NCBI RefSeq assembly: GCF_002086125.1
Contig: NZ_MVHG01000009.1
Location: 38,603 to 102,602 of the forward strand
DNA: 64,000 nucleotides
DNA from: Mycobacterium arosiense ATCC BAA-1401 = DSM 45069
GTDB lineage: Bacteria > Actinomycetota > Actinomycetes > Mycobacteriales > Mycobacteriaceae
Direction of reading: 5' to 3'
The notes under the pieces were generated by a model. That model had not been told where the DNA came from and made no database searches. It saw nothing but the letters and a program-made list of their open reading frames with translations. Position numbers and translations under genes: made by a program. This document shows positions 44,512-53,427 of the stretch, piece by piece; position 1 is the stretch's first letter, and each line of letters begins with the position of its first letter.

Positions 44512-46122
44512 ATGCCCATCTCCACGCAGGCATCGCGGTACCCAGTGGCGCATCCCGTCGACGTCGCGCACGGCTGGGAACTCGAGTGGGTCACCGCGCC
44601 CAGCCGCTTGTTCGGCGCAAACGGTCTGCGCACCGGCCCGGACGGTCGGATCTACATCGCCCAGGTGACCGGCAGCCAGATCAGCGCGCTGGACCACCGC
44701 ACCGGGGAACTGGTGACCGCCAGCCCTAAGGGTGGCGACATCGTGGCGCCCGACGATGTCGCGTTCGACGCCGCCGGCAACCTGTACGCCACCGAGGTGA
44801 TGGACGGCCGGGTCAGCGTGCGCGACACCGGCGGGCGAACGCGGGTGCTGCGCGACGACGTGCCGTCGGCCAATGGCATCACCTGTTACCGAAACCGGCT
44901 GTTCATCGGTGAATGCCGGGAAGGCGGACGGTTGCTGGAATTCGATTTGGCGGGCGGCCCGCCGCGGGTGCTCTTGGAGAACGTGCCCTCCCCGAATGCG
45001 ATGGAGGTCGGCCCGGACGGGCTGCTGTACTTCCCGGTGATGGGGGCCAACGAAATCTGGCGCATCGACCCCGACGGGGGCGAACCTCAGTGCGTGGCAA
45101 CCGGTCTCGGCGTGCCCGACTCGGTCAAGTTCGACGCCCAGGGTCACATCGTCTCGACGCAGGTGGCAACCGGTCAGGTGCTGCGCATCGATCCGCGCAG
45201 CGGCGACCAGCGTCTGCTCGCCCAGCTCAACCCGGGGCTGGACAACTGCACCTTCGTCGGCGATCGGCTGTTCGTCTCCAACTTCACCGGCGAGATCACC
45301 GAGATATCGCCCGACGGCACCGCGCGACCCGTGCTGGCGGGCGGGCTCAACTGGCCGTTGGACCTCGCGCTGGGCCACGATGGGCAGCTCTACGTCGCCG
45401 ACGGCACGTACTTCTACGTGGCCCTGCCCGACGGGTCCCTGCACGTCGCCGGAATGTTGTTCAGCCCGGGCTATCCCGGGTTCCTGCGCGGTGTTGCGGC
45501 GAGCGGGCCCGGCGAGTTCGTCGTGACGACGTCCGGCGGCCAGGTCAGCCGGTACCGGCCGGAGGCAAGCGAAACCGTTGTGCTGGCGGAAGGTTTCGAC
45601 CAGCTCTACGGCGTCGCCCTAAGCCCCGGCGGTGTGGTGTTCGCGGAGCTGGGCACCGGGCGGGTGCTGTCATGGGAGTCCGGCGAGGTCGAGGTGCTCG
45701 CGACCGGGCTGCGTGAACCGGTCGGCGTGGCGATCGACGCGGACGGCGCCGCCCTGGTGGCGGAGGCCGGAGCCGGCCGAGTGGTCCGGCTGAACGGGTC
45801 GAACACCGACAGCATCGTCGCCGATTTGCAACGCCCGCAGGGCATTGCGGTCCGCGACGACGTGCTCTACGTTGTCGACGCCGGCGCCAAGGAGCTGATC
45901 GCGTTCGACCTGAGCACCGGCGCGCGGCAGAAGATCGCATCCGGGCTGCCGATCGGCGCCCCGCCGGGCGTGACGCCCAAACCACTGCGTGGCATGCCGC
46001 CGTTCTCCGGGCCGCAGGGCCCGTTCGCCGGCATCACGGCCGCGGGTGACGGGACGCTGTATGTCTCGGCCGACGGCGACGGCAGCGTGCTGGCCTTGCG
46101 CCCGACCCCGGGCGGTCCCTGA
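44512..46122 (+). CDS. SMP-30/gluconolactonase-like protein with twelve propeller repeats
   Basis: This 536-residue cytoplasmic-looking protein is made of about twelve blade repeats of the type DGxLYVAxxxxGxV, e.g. PDGRIYIAQV, AGNLYATEV, DGLLYFPVM, DRLFVSNFTG, DGQLYVADG, DDVLYVVDAG and DGTLYVSADG. Family members normally have one six-bladed propeller of about 300 residues, so this looks like two fused propellers. Relatives are metal-dependent lactonases, so opening of the lactone made by the BVMO is a reasonable inference. The long frame upstream of the ATG is non-coding. Its stop overlaps the GntR start (TGATG). Confidence 0.85.
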   Translation: MPISTQASRYPVAHPVDVAHGWELEWVTAPSRLFGANGLRTGPDGRIYIAQVTGSQISALDHRTGELVTASPKGGDIVAPDDVAFDAAGNLYATEVMDGRVSVRDTGGRTRVLRDDVPSANGITCYRNRLFIGECREGGRLLEFDLAGGPPRVLLENVPSPNAMEVGPDGLLYFPVMGANEIWRIDPDGGEPQCVATGLGVPDSVKFDAQGHIVSTQVATGQVLRIDPRSGDQRLLAQLNPGLDNCTFVGDRLFVSNFTGEITEISPDGTARPVLAGGLNWPLDLALGHDGQLYVADGTYFYVALPDGSLHVAGMLFSPGYPGFLRGVAASGPGEFVVTTSGGQVSRYRPEASETVVLAEGFDQLYGVALSPGGVVFAELGTGRVLSWESGEVEVLATGLREPVGVAIDADGAALVAEAGAGRVVRLNGSNTDSIVADLQRPQGIAVRDDVLYVVDAGAKELIAFDLSTGARQKIASGLPIGAPPGVTPKPLRGMPPFSGPQGPFAGITAAGDGTLYVSADGDGSVLALRPTPGGP

Positions 46123-46862
46123 TGCCCCAGGCCGTTGCCGGCGATCACCGCTACCTGCAGATCGCGCGCACGCTGCGCAAGGAGATCGTCGATGGCGTGT
46201 ACCCGGTGGGCTCGCAGCTTCCCACCGAGCACCAGCTGTGCGAGCGCTTCGCGGTGAGCCGCTACACCATCCGGGAGGCACTGCGCCGGCTGCGCGAGGA
46301 CAATCTGGTCGCGTCCCGGCCGAGGGCGGGCACCCGGGTGGTTCCCCGACCGGCGTCGAGTTCCTATGCCCAGGACGCGATGTCGATCGAAGACCTGCTG
46401 GCGTTCGCGGCCGGCGCGCAGCTGACCATCGAATCCAACGCGATGGTGACGATCGACGGCGAGCTGGCCGCTCGGACCGGCCTCGAGGTCGGCTCCCAGT
46501 GGTTGTCGGTGCGCGGCTACCGGCAGGAGGACGACGCCTCGGTGCCGATATGCCGGACGGAGTACTACATCAATCGCGGTTTCGCCGCCGTCGGCAGGCT
46601 GCTGCAACGCCACGTCGGCCCGATCTTTCCGTTGATCGAGGACCTGTTCGGCGTGAGCGTCGCCCAGCTGCACCAGGAGATCGCCGCCGTCCTGTTGTCA
46701 CCCGAGCAGGCCGACGGACTCGGCGTGGAGGCGGGGACGGCTGCGCTGCAGATGCGGCGCACCTACACAACCTCCGACGGTGAGGTGGCCCAGGTGACAA
46801 TCAACACCCACCTGTCGTCGAGGTTTCGGTACGCGATGACCATGCGTCGCGTGGACGAATAG
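46122..46862 (+). CDS. GntR-family (HutC/UTRA) transcriptional regulator
   Basis: This 246-residue regulator has an N-terminal winged helix (YLQIARTLRKEIVDGVYPVGSQLPTE and FAVSRYTIREALRRLREDNL, residues 8-65) and a C-terminal UTRA ligand-binding domain (about 85-240, VPICRTEYYINRGF and ALQMRRTYTT). HutC-type regulators usually repress catabolic genes until a pathway intermediate binds. It is translationally coupled to the SMP-30 gene and probably binds the TTTGTCCGGACAAA operator to control both island operons. Confidence 0.92.
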   Translation: MPQAVAGDHRYLQIARTLRKEIVDGVYPVGSQLPTEHQLCERFAVSRYTIREALRRLREDNLVASRPRAGTRVVPRPASSSYAQDAMSIEDLLAFAAGAQLTIESNAMVTIDGELAARTGLEVGSQWLSVRGYRQEDDASVPICRTEYYINRGFAAVGRLLQRHVGPIFPLIEDLFGVSVAQLHQEIAAVLLSPEQADGLGVEAGTAALQMRRTYTTSDGEVAQVTINTHLSSRFRYAMTMRRVDE

Positions 46863-46884
46863 GCCGCCCAGAGATGAGGTCACG

Positions 46885-48486
46885 GTGACCGCCCGGGCGC
46901 CCCACGCTTTAGACGCCTACCAGCGCGGGTTGTGGGTGCACACCACGCTGGCCGATGCGCTGCACGCGGCCGCGCAGGCCTCGCCCGGGCGAATTATTCT
47001 GATGGACAAGGATACTCGACTGGACTGTGCCACGCTCCACACCCAGGCCAACGCGCTGGCGACCGCGCTGTTGGCGCGCATGCCGACGGGCAGCGTCGTG
47101 TCCTTCATGTTGCCGAATTGGCACGAGGCCGCGGTCATCTACCTGGGCGCGACACTGGCCGGAATGGTGGTGAATCCGATCCTGCCGTCGCTGCGCGACC
47201 ACGATCTGCGGTTCATCCTCGATGACGCCGGCGCCGCCATGCTTTTCGTCCCGCAGCGCTACGGCGGCCACGACTACGCGGGGATGCTCGAGCGCGTGAC
47301 GGCCGCAATGAGCCGTCCGCCGGAGGTGGTGGTGCTGCGCGGTGACGCCGGTCGGCACACACCGTATGGCTCGCTGTTGGGGCGGCCGCCGTCGGCTGCC
47401 GCGGCGCTTCCGGTGCTGGACCCCGACTCCGTGCGGATGATCCTGTACACGTCCGGCACCACGAGCCGCCCGAAAGGTGTGCTGCACACCCACAATTCGA
47501 TGCACGCCCTGATCTGCCAGATCCGCGACCACTGGATGATCGCGCCGGGTGACACGTTCCTGGTGCCGTCGCCGGTCGCCCACATCGGCGGCTCGATTTA
47601 TGCCTTCGAATGCCCCCTGTTGCTGGGCACCACCGCGGTGCTGATGGACCGGTGGGACGCATCGGAGGCGGTAGCTCTGATGGACTCGCGGCGGTGCACC
47701 CACATGGCGGGGGCCACGCCGTTTCTGCAGCAGCTGTTGTCGGCGGCCGAGCGCGCCGGCACCCGCCTGCCGGACCTGAAGGTGTTCATCTGCGGCGGCG
47801 CGTCGGTCTCGCCCGCGCTGATCCGCCGTGCAGCAGACTATTTCGAACACGCGGTGGTCACCAGGGTGTACGGCTGCACGGAAGTGCCCGTCACGACCGT
47901 CGGCGCTCCCCGGCCGGACGAGGCCGGTGCCGCGGCGGACACCGATGGCAGGCCCGGCATCGCCGAGATCAAGCTCGTCGCCCACCAAGCCGCGCCCGCC
48001 GGCGACGGTGAGATCTGTGTGCGCGGCCCGCAGATGTTGCGGGGTTATCTGCACCCCGAAGATGACGCCGAGTCTTTCGATGGCGCAGGCTTTTTCCGCA
48101 CCGGCGACCTTGGGCGCTGGGTGGGCGATGGGTACCTCGTGGTGACGGGCCGTGCCAAGGACGTCATCATCCGCAGCGGCGAGAACATTTCGGCCAAGGA
48201 GGTCGAGGACCTGCTAGCCGAGCATCCCGGCATCGCCGAGATCGCGGTCGTCGGACTGCCCGACGAGCGCACCGGCGAGCGGGCGTGCGCGGTGATCGTT
48301 CCCTCCGGCACCGAGCACCCGGACGTCGCGAGTCTGCTTGCGCTGCTGGTGAGCAAGGGCGTCGCCAAATTCAAGGCACCCGAACAGGTCGTGATCGCCG
48401 ACGCCCTGCCGAAGAACGACGCCGGGAAGGTTCTCAAGCATCGGATCCGGGCGTCTTTACTACAGACGGGAACCAAGGATGAGTGA
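46885..48486 (+). CDS. AMP-forming acyl-CoA synthetase (island ligase 1)
   Basis: This 533-residue ANL enzyme has YTSGTTSRPKGVLHTHNS near residue 188, YGCTEVPVT, the A7 motif FRTGDLGRW, the hinge GRAKDVIIRSGENIS and the A10 lysine in LPKNDAGKVLKH. It would activate a carboxylic acid intermediate of the island to its CoA ester. It starts at a GTG 22 bp after gntR. Two ligases in one operon suggest that two different acids are activated in the pathway, or that one acts after chain shortening. Confidence 0.92.
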   Translation: MTARAPHALDAYQRGLWVHTTLADALHAAAQASPGRIILMDKDTRLDCATLHTQANALATALLARMPTGSVVSFMLPNWHEAAVIYLGATLAGMVVNPILPSLRDHDLRFILDDAGAAMLFVPQRYGGHDYAGMLERVTAAMSRPPEVVVLRGDAGRHTPYGSLLGRPPSAAAALPVLDPDSVRMILYTSGTTSRPKGVLHTHNSMHALICQIRDHWMIAPGDTFLVPSPVAHIGGSIYAFECPLLLGTTAVLMDRWDASEAVALMDSRRCTHMAGATPFLQQLLSAAERAGTRLPDLKVFICGGASVSPALIRRAADYFEHAVVTRVYGCTEVPVTTVGAPRPDEAGAAADTDGRPGIAEIKLVAHQAAPAGDGEICVRGPQMLRGYLHPEDDAESFDGAGFFRTGDLGRWVGDGYLVVTGRAKDVIIRSGENISAKEVEDLLAEHPGIAEIAVVGLPDERTGERACAVIVPSGTEHPDVASLLALLVSKGVAKFKAPEQVVIADALPKNDAGKVLKHRIRASLLQTGTKDE

Positions 48487-48487
48487 G

Positions 48488-49261
48488 ATGCAAGTCGCTA
48501 TCGTCACGGGAGCCAGCAGCGGTATCGGCTTGGGCTGCGCGGTAAAACTCGCCGAGATGGGCATGGCGGTCGTCGGCACCGGCCGCGACCGAGACCGGCT
48601 GGCCGAACTCGAAAAGGCGATCGGCGACCCGGATCGCGTCGCCGCCCTCGCGGTCGACTTGACCGATGACGACGCGCCGCGCCGCATCGTGGACCTCGCG
48701 GTCGACCGGTGGGGCCATATCGACTTCCTGATCAACAACGCCGGGGTGGGCAGCCCCAAGCCGCTGCACGAAACCGACGACGAAACCCTGGACTACTTCC
48801 TGGGTTTGATGCTGCGGGCGCCGTTCCGACTGGCGCGCGAGGTGCTGCCACACATGGGGCCCGGGTCGGCGATCATCAATGTCACCTCGACATTCGCGGT
48901 CGTCGGCGGCCTGCGCGGCGGCGCGTATTCCGCCGCCAAGGGCGGCCTGACCGCGCTGACCACTCACATCGCCTGTCAGTACGGCGCGTCCGGCATCCGG
49001 TGCAACGCCGTCGCCCCGGGGGTGACGGTGACGCCGATGGTGGAGAAGCGCCTAGAGGACGAGCGATTCCGCAAGATCAACACCGAGATGACGCCGCATC
49101 AGCGGCTGGGCCGCATCGACGACATCGCCGGCACGGTCGCGTTCCTGTGTTCGCCGGGTGGAAGTTTCATCAACGGTCAGACGATTGTCGTCGACGGCGG
49201 ATGGAGCTCGACAAAGTATCTCTCCGAGTTCGCGTTGTCATCGCGGTGGGTCGAGGGATGA
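48488..49261 (+). CDS. Short-chain dehydrogenase/reductase (island SDR 3)
   Basis: This 257-residue SDR begins MQVAIVTGASSGIGLGCAVKLAEMG, with INNAGVGSP near residue 82, an active site ending GAYSAAKGGL and INGQTIVVDGG near the C-terminus. It probably oxidises a secondary alcohol or a 3-hydroxyacyl-CoA. The ATG at 48488 is 10 bp after AAGGA; an ATG at 48479 is almost on top of it. It sits between the two acyl-CoA synthetase genes, with a 4-bp ATGA overlap to the next. Confidence 0.9.
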   Translation: MQVAIVTGASSGIGLGCAVKLAEMGMAVVGTGRDRDRLAELEKAIGDPDRVAALAVDLTDDDAPRRIVDLAVDRWGHIDFLINNAGVGSPKPLHETDDETLDYFLGLMLRAPFRLAREVLPHMGPGSAIINVTSTFAVVGGLRGGAYSAAKGGLTALTTHIACQYGASGIRCNAVAPGVTVTPMVEKRLEDERFRKINTEMTPHQRLGRIDDIAGTVAFLCSPGGSFINGQTIVVDGGWSSTKYLSEFALSSRWVEG

Positions 49262-50730
49262 ATCTGTTCGCCATGCTCGACCAGGCCGCGACCCGCTTCC
49301 CCGACCGTGGCGCGCTGTACTTTGGGGAGCGCCGCGTGTGCACCTGGATCGAATTGCGGGACCGGGCCTTACGGCTGGCCACGTCGATCCGCGAGCAGCA
49401 CGGCGCGGGCGCTCGACTCGCGATCGCGACCCACAACCGCCCCGAGGTCGTCAAGTTGATGTTCGCGATCTGGGCCGCCGAGTGCGTCGTCGTCCCGATC
49501 AACTACAAGCTGCATCGGCGCGAGATGGCGCAAATCCTCGACGACGCGGGCGCGGCACGGGTGTTCGCGTCGCCGGCCATCGGCGCCGAGCTCGCACCGG
49601 TGGCCGCGACGCCAACGGAAATCATTGATTCCGAGGAATATTCGCGACGATTCGCCGCGCACCCCGCTGCGCCGCCGCGCACCGACCCCGCGACACTGGC
49701 GTGGCTGTTCTACACCAGCGGAACCACCGGCCGGTCGAAGGGCGCGATGCTTTCGCACCGCAACCTCACGGCGATGACGCTCGCGCACCTCGCCGACATC
49801 GACGCCCCGGACGAGGGCTGCAGCCTGGTGCACGCGGCACCGATGTCGCACGGCTCCGGCCTCTACATCCTGCCGTACGTGCTGCGCGGCGCCCGCCAAA
49901 TCCTGCCCGCCTCGGGCGCATTCGATCCCGACGAGTTCCTCGACCTTTGCGAACATCACCCGTCCGCCAGCGCCTTCTTGGCCCCGACCATGGTGCAACG
50001 GCTGGTCGATACCGGCCGCAGCCGCCCGGCCAATCTGCGGACGATCGTCTACGGCGGCGGTCCAATGTACGTCGACAGCCTGCGCAAGGCGATCACGGCG
50101 TTCGGCCCGATCTTCGCGCAGATCTACGGGCAGGGCGAATCGCCGATGACCATCACCGGGCTGCGCCGCGTCGATCACGAGTGCGACGACGACGCGATCC
50201 TGGGATCGGTCGGGTATGCGCGGTCGGGGATGGAGGTCGCGGTGCTGCGCGCCGACGGCAGCGCGGCGCCCGTCGGCGAGATCGGCGAAATCGTCTGTCG
50301 CGGTGATGCGGTCATGTCCGGATACTGGCGCAATCCCGAGGCGACCGGCGACGCGCTCAAGGACGGCTGGCTCTACTCCGGCGACATGGGTTCCTTCGAC
50401 GCGCGCGGCTTCCTCACGCTGCGGGATCGGTCGAAGGATGTCGTCATCAGCGGCGGCAGCAACATCTACCCGCGGGAGGTGGAGGAGGTGCTGCTCGAGC
50501 ACCCCGGCGTCGCCGAGGCGTGCGTGGTGGGCACCCCCGACGAGGAGTGGGGCGAGGTGGTGGTCGCGTTCATCGTCGGCGCGGTCGAACCCGCGGCGTT
50601 GGACGCACACCTGCTGGATCGCATCGCCCGCTTCAAACGGCCCAAGCGTTACGAGTTCGTCGACGAGTTACCGAAGAACAGTTACGGCAAAGTGCTCAAG
50701 CGCGAACTGCGCGCCAGCCTGGCGCGCTAA
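49258..50730 (+). CDS. AMP-forming acyl-CoA synthetase (island ligase 2)
   Basis: This 490-residue ANL enzyme has FYTSGTTGRSKGAMLSHRN near residue 151, YGQGESPMT, YSGDMGSFD, DRSKDVVISGGSNIYPREVEE (core SGGSNIYP) and LPKNSYGKVLKREL with the A10 lysine. It is shorter than ligase 1 and related to the long/medium-chain and feruloyl-CoA-like FadD group. Its ATG overlaps the SDR stop, so translation is coupled. The substrate acid is unknown. Confidence 0.92.
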   Translation: MNLFAMLDQAATRFPDRGALYFGERRVCTWIELRDRALRLATSIREQHGAGARLAIATHNRPEVVKLMFAIWAAECVVVPINYKLHRREMAQILDDAGAARVFASPAIGAELAPVAATPTEIIDSEEYSRRFAAHPAAPPRTDPATLAWLFYTSGTTGRSKGAMLSHRNLTAMTLAHLADIDAPDEGCSLVHAAPMSHGSGLYILPYVLRGARQILPASGAFDPDEFLDLCEHHPSASAFLAPTMVQRLVDTGRSRPANLRTIVYGGGPMYVDSLRKAITAFGPIFAQIYGQGESPMTITGLRRVDHECDDDAILGSVGYARSGMEVAVLRADGSAAPVGEIGEIVCRGDAVMSGYWRNPEATGDALKDGWLYSGDMGSFDARGFLTLRDRSKDVVISGGSNIYPREVEEVLLEHPGVAEACVVGTPDEEWGEVVVAFIVGAVEPAALDAHLLDRIARFKRPKRYEFVDELPKNSYGKVLKRELRASLAR

Positions 50731-50768
50731 ATCCCGCCATGCCACACGAAATCAAGGGGAGGTCGCCA

Positions 50769-51929
50769 ATGAAATGTCGTGCCGCTGTCATCCGCGGGGT
50801 CGGCCAGGACTGGGAGATCCGCGAGATCGAGCTGGACCCGCCTCACGCGGGCGAAGTCATGGTGCGGATGGCCGTCGCCGGTATCTGCCACTCCGACGAC
50901 CATCTGTTCACCGGCGACGTGGTACCGACGGCCGAGGCGATCGCCGCCAGCGGCCAGCCGGCGCCGGACTGGTTCCCGCTGCTCGGCGGTCACGAAGGTG
51001 CCGGCGTCGTCGAAGAAGTCGGGCCCGGCGTGACGTCGGTGCGGCCGGGGGACCACGTGGCGCTGTCGTTCATCCCGGCGTGCGGCAGTTGCCGCTTCTG
51101 CGTGAACGGGCAGAGCTACATCTGCGACATCGGGGCGAGCCTGTTCGTCCGGGAGATGCCGACCGACGGAACCTGCCGCCGGCACCTGGGCGACGAAGAC
51201 CTGTTGGCCTATGGGCAGCTCGGCACGTTCGCCGAATACGCGGTGCTGTCGGAGAAGTCGGTCATCAAGATCGACGACGCCATTCCTTTCCACGCCGCCT
51301 CGCTCGTGTCGTGCGGGGTCAGCACCGGCTGGGGCTCCGCGACGATCTCGGCGGGAACCGAACCCGGCGACACCGTCGTCGTCCTCGGCGCCGGTGGCGT
51401 CGGGATGAACGCCGTGCAGGGGGCGCGCGCCGTCGGTGCGAAGTATGTCGTCGCGGTGGATCCGGTTGAGTCCAAGCGTGATTCGGCCAAAATCTTCGGC
51501 GCCACGCACACCGCCGCCTCCGCGCAGGATGCCATACCGCTGGTCAACGAGATCACCGCGGGGCTGATGGCGGACCGCGTCGTGATCTGCCCCGGCGTGG
51601 TGCATGTCGACTTGTTGCCGTTGGCGATGGCGCTGCTGCGCAAGGGCGGGGTCTGCGTGCTCACCGGCATCACCCCGTTCACGGAACCGCCGGTTCCGCT
51701 GGTGCTGCAGGAGATGACGCTGTCGGCCAAGCAACTGCGGGGCGCGCTGTACGGCGGGATGAACCCGCGCACCAGCGTGCCGATGCTGTTGTCGATGTAC
51801 CAGGCCGGCGCGGTGAAACTCGACGAGTTGGTCACCCGCCACTATCGGCTCGACCAGATCAACGAGGCGATGACGGATTTACGTGCAGGCCGCAACATTC
51901 GCGGCGTCATCGATTTCGCCGGCGGGTGA
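50769..51929 (+). CDS. Zinc alcohol dehydrogenase, NDMA-dependent type
   Basis: This 386-residue MDR enzyme has catalytic-zinc residues in AGICHSDDHLFTG (Cys and His) and GGHEGAGVVEEVGPG, a structural-zinc lobe with four Cys in CGSCRFCVNGQSYIC, and the Rossmann motif VLGAGGVGMNAVQGARAVGAK. The pattern resembles actinobacterial NDMA-dependent (tightly NAD-bound, nicotinoprotein-like) alcohol dehydrogenases. It could oxidise the primary alcohol released after lactone opening. AGGGGAGG lies 7 bp before the ATG at 50769. It is the last gene of the rightward operon. Confidence 0.92.
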   Translation: MKCRAAVIRGVGQDWEIREIELDPPHAGEVMVRMAVAGICHSDDHLFTGDVVPTAEAIAASGQPAPDWFPLLGGHEGAGVVEEVGPGVTSVRPGDHVALSFIPACGSCRFCVNGQSYICDIGASLFVREMPTDGTCRRHLGDEDLLAYGQLGTFAEYAVLSEKSVIKIDDAIPFHAASLVSCGVSTGWGSATISAGTEPGDTVVVLGAGGVGMNAVQGARAVGAKYVVAVDPVESKRDSAKIFGATHTAASAQDAIPLVNEITAGLMADRVVICPGVVHVDLLPLAMALLRKGGVCVLTGITPFTEPPVPLVLQEMTLSAKQLRGALYGGMNPRTSVPMLLSMYQAGAVKLDELVTRHYRLDQINEAMTDLRAGRNIRGVIDFAGG

Positions 51930-51948
51930 TCACGGGCGCAACCCTCGC

Positions 51949-52410
51949 TCAACCGGACTCGAAGTGGCTCCGGATGCCGGCCAGCATCTTGACGTGCGCC
52001 TTAACTCCTTCTCGGATGGTCACCCCCGCCAATGGCCGCGGGGCGGTGATCGAAATCCGCTCGGTGACCCGGGTGCCGCCGTCGACCGGATCGAAACTCA
52101 CAGTGCCGCGCAACCGGACCCCGGGCGACTGGTCGGCCTCGGTCAGCACGTCGCCGTTGACCGGCACACGCAATCGGGCGTGATAGCCGGTGCGAATGGT
52201 GAATGGTCCCAGAGGAATTCGATCGATGACGCGGTAGGTCTGCTCATAGCCGTCCGGGGTCTGGCCGCGGGACACGGTTTCCACGGACACGATCAGCGGG
52301 TGCACGAGCTTGATGTTGTCCAGGTCCACATAGAAGTCGCGGACGGCATCGGGCGGCGCGGGCACGTGCTCGCTCAGCGTCCGGTCGGCGTGGACGGTCC
52401 ACCAGCTCAT
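51949..52410 (-). CDS. SRPBCC (START/polyketide cyclase-like) protein
   Basis: This 153-residue helix-grip protein contains WWTVHADRTLSEHVPAPPDAVRDFYVDLDNIKLVHPLI at the N-terminus and a C-terminal helix REGVKAHVKMLAGIRSHF. Such proteins bind hydrophobic ligands; the ligand is unknown. No ribosome site precedes the ATG, but TAGGTT lies 7 bp upstream on the minus strand, fitting a leaderless transcript. That hexamer lies within the first unit of the 58-bp tandem repeat, so the repeat forms the promoter region of this gene. Confidence 0.8.
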   Translation of the reverse strand: MSWWTVHADRTLSEHVPAPPDAVRDFYVDLDNIKLVHPLIVSVETVSRGQTPDGYEQTYRVIDRIPLGPFTIRTGYHARLRVPVNGDVLTEADQSPGVRLRGTVSFDPVDGGTRVTERISITAPRPLAGVTIREGVKAHVKMLAGIRSHFESG

Positions 52411-52416
52411 GAGGGA

Positions 52417-52728
52417 GAACCTAGCCCGACGACGATGCGTGCCGCGACGCGGCGCGAGAAGGAGTTGGGCAATCGAACCTAGCCCGACGACGATGCGTGC
52501 CGCGACGCGGCGCGAGAAGGAGTTGGGCAATCGAACCTAGCCCGACGACGATGCGTGCCGCGACGCGGCGCGAGAAGGAGTTGGGCAATCGAACCTAGCC
52601 CGACGACGATGCGTGCCGCGACGCGGCGCGAGAAGGAGTTGGGCAATCGAACCTAGCCCGACGACGATGCGTGCCGCGAGGCGGCGCGAGAAGGAGTTGG
52701 GCAATCGAACCTAGCCCGACGACGATGC
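52417..52728. repeat. 58-bp tandem repeat (VNTR/MIRU-like), five full copies plus partial
   Basis: Units start at 52417, 52475, 52533, 52591 and 52649 and are identical except for a single base near the end of the fourth unit or start of the fifth copy's GCCGCGAG; a sixth partial unit runs from 52707 to about 52728. Each unit holds CCCGACGACGATGCGTGCC, GACGCGGCGCGAGAAGGAG and TTGGGCAATCGAACCTAG. The size, intergenic place and GACGACGATGC core resemble mycobacterial interspersed repetitive units. There are no unique spacers, so it is not CRISPR. Confidence 0.95.
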
Positions 52729-52765
52729 CGCGCATACCGTGGACCCACGAGCGAGTGGAGACGAC

Positions 52766-53137
52766 ATGGGCACCCAAGACAACGTGGTCGAGCGCTACCT
52801 GGATCGCCTGGCCGCGCACGACTGGGACGGACTGGCCGACACCATCACCGAGGACGGCCTGACCCGGCAGGGGCCGTTCTGCGACATCGTCGAGGGCAAA
52901 AAGCGCTATGTCGCCTACTTGCGCAAGGTCTGCACCAGCCTCCAGGGCCATCGGTTGGAGGTGCGGCGGGTCTCGCATGTGGATTCGCGAGTGTCCTACG
53001 CCGAGCTGTCCGAGACATTCGAGATCGATGGCGTTGCGACCACGTGGCCCGAGTGCATCCTCTTCGAGCAGGCCGACGATGGATTGATCTGTCACGTCAG
53101 CGTGTACTTCAAGCAGCGGCAAGCCGATCCCGCATAA
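52766..53137 (+). CDS. SnoaL/NTF2-like small protein
   Basis: This 123-residue protein has the NTF2-like opening NVVERYLDRLAAHDWDGLADTITEDGLTRQGPF and a C-terminal strand pair HVSVYFKQRQ. SnoaL-like proteins are small cyclases, isomerases or ligand binders; the role is unknown here. The ATG has GGAG 7 bp upstream; an in-frame GTG at 52739 would add nine residues that lie next to the repeat. It is transcribed away from the tandem repeat, which lies 38 bp before its start. Confidence 0.8.
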   Translation: MGTQDNVVERYLDRLAAHDWDGLADTITEDGLTRQGPFCDIVEGKKRYVAYLRKVCTSLQGHRLEVRRVSHVDSRVSYAELSETFEIDGVATTWPECILFEQADDGLICHVSVYFKQRQADPA

Positions 53138-53180
53138 CGGTCTATTCCCTCGCCTGCCGAATTGACCTAACGTGTCATGA

Positions 53181-53405
53181 ATGGAGGCAGATGGAACTCC
53201 GGAGTCGGTGCCGGTCGAGAAATTGCACTCGGGCGACCCGATCACCGATTGTGGTCAGCGGTACATCGTTCTCGAATCGAAATCCTTCAGCGATAGCTGC
53301 GTGGTGCTCGAGCTGGAGTCCAGGGTGGATCACCAATTGCAGGTCATCGAGAAGTCGTTCCCGACCGGATACCAGGTAGGCAGGGCGAACCACCGAATTC
53401 TGTAG
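53181..53405 (+). CDS. Small hypothetical protein of 74 residues
   Basis: This frame begins MEADGTPESVPVEKLHSGD and contains a beta-rich middle (YIVLESKSFSDSCVVLELES). No known motif, signal or membrane segment is seen. The region (53140-53520) is clearly less GC-rich than its surroundings, and codon choice is less biased, which may mean acquisition by transfer or a weakly expressed gene. The ribosome site is poor. A bulged hairpin follows the stop, supporting an expressed unit. Confidence 0.55.
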   Translation: MEADGTPESVPVEKLHSGDPITDCGQRYIVLESKSFSDSCVVLELESRVDHQLQVIEKSFPTGYQVGRANHRIL

Positions 53406-53427
53406 CGAATTCCCATCGCCCAATATT

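Noticed and set aside
52417..52728. Repeat block considered as a CRISPR array
   Set aside because: The 58-bp units are directly adjacent with no unique spacers, and there are no cas genes nearby, so it is a simple tandem repeat.
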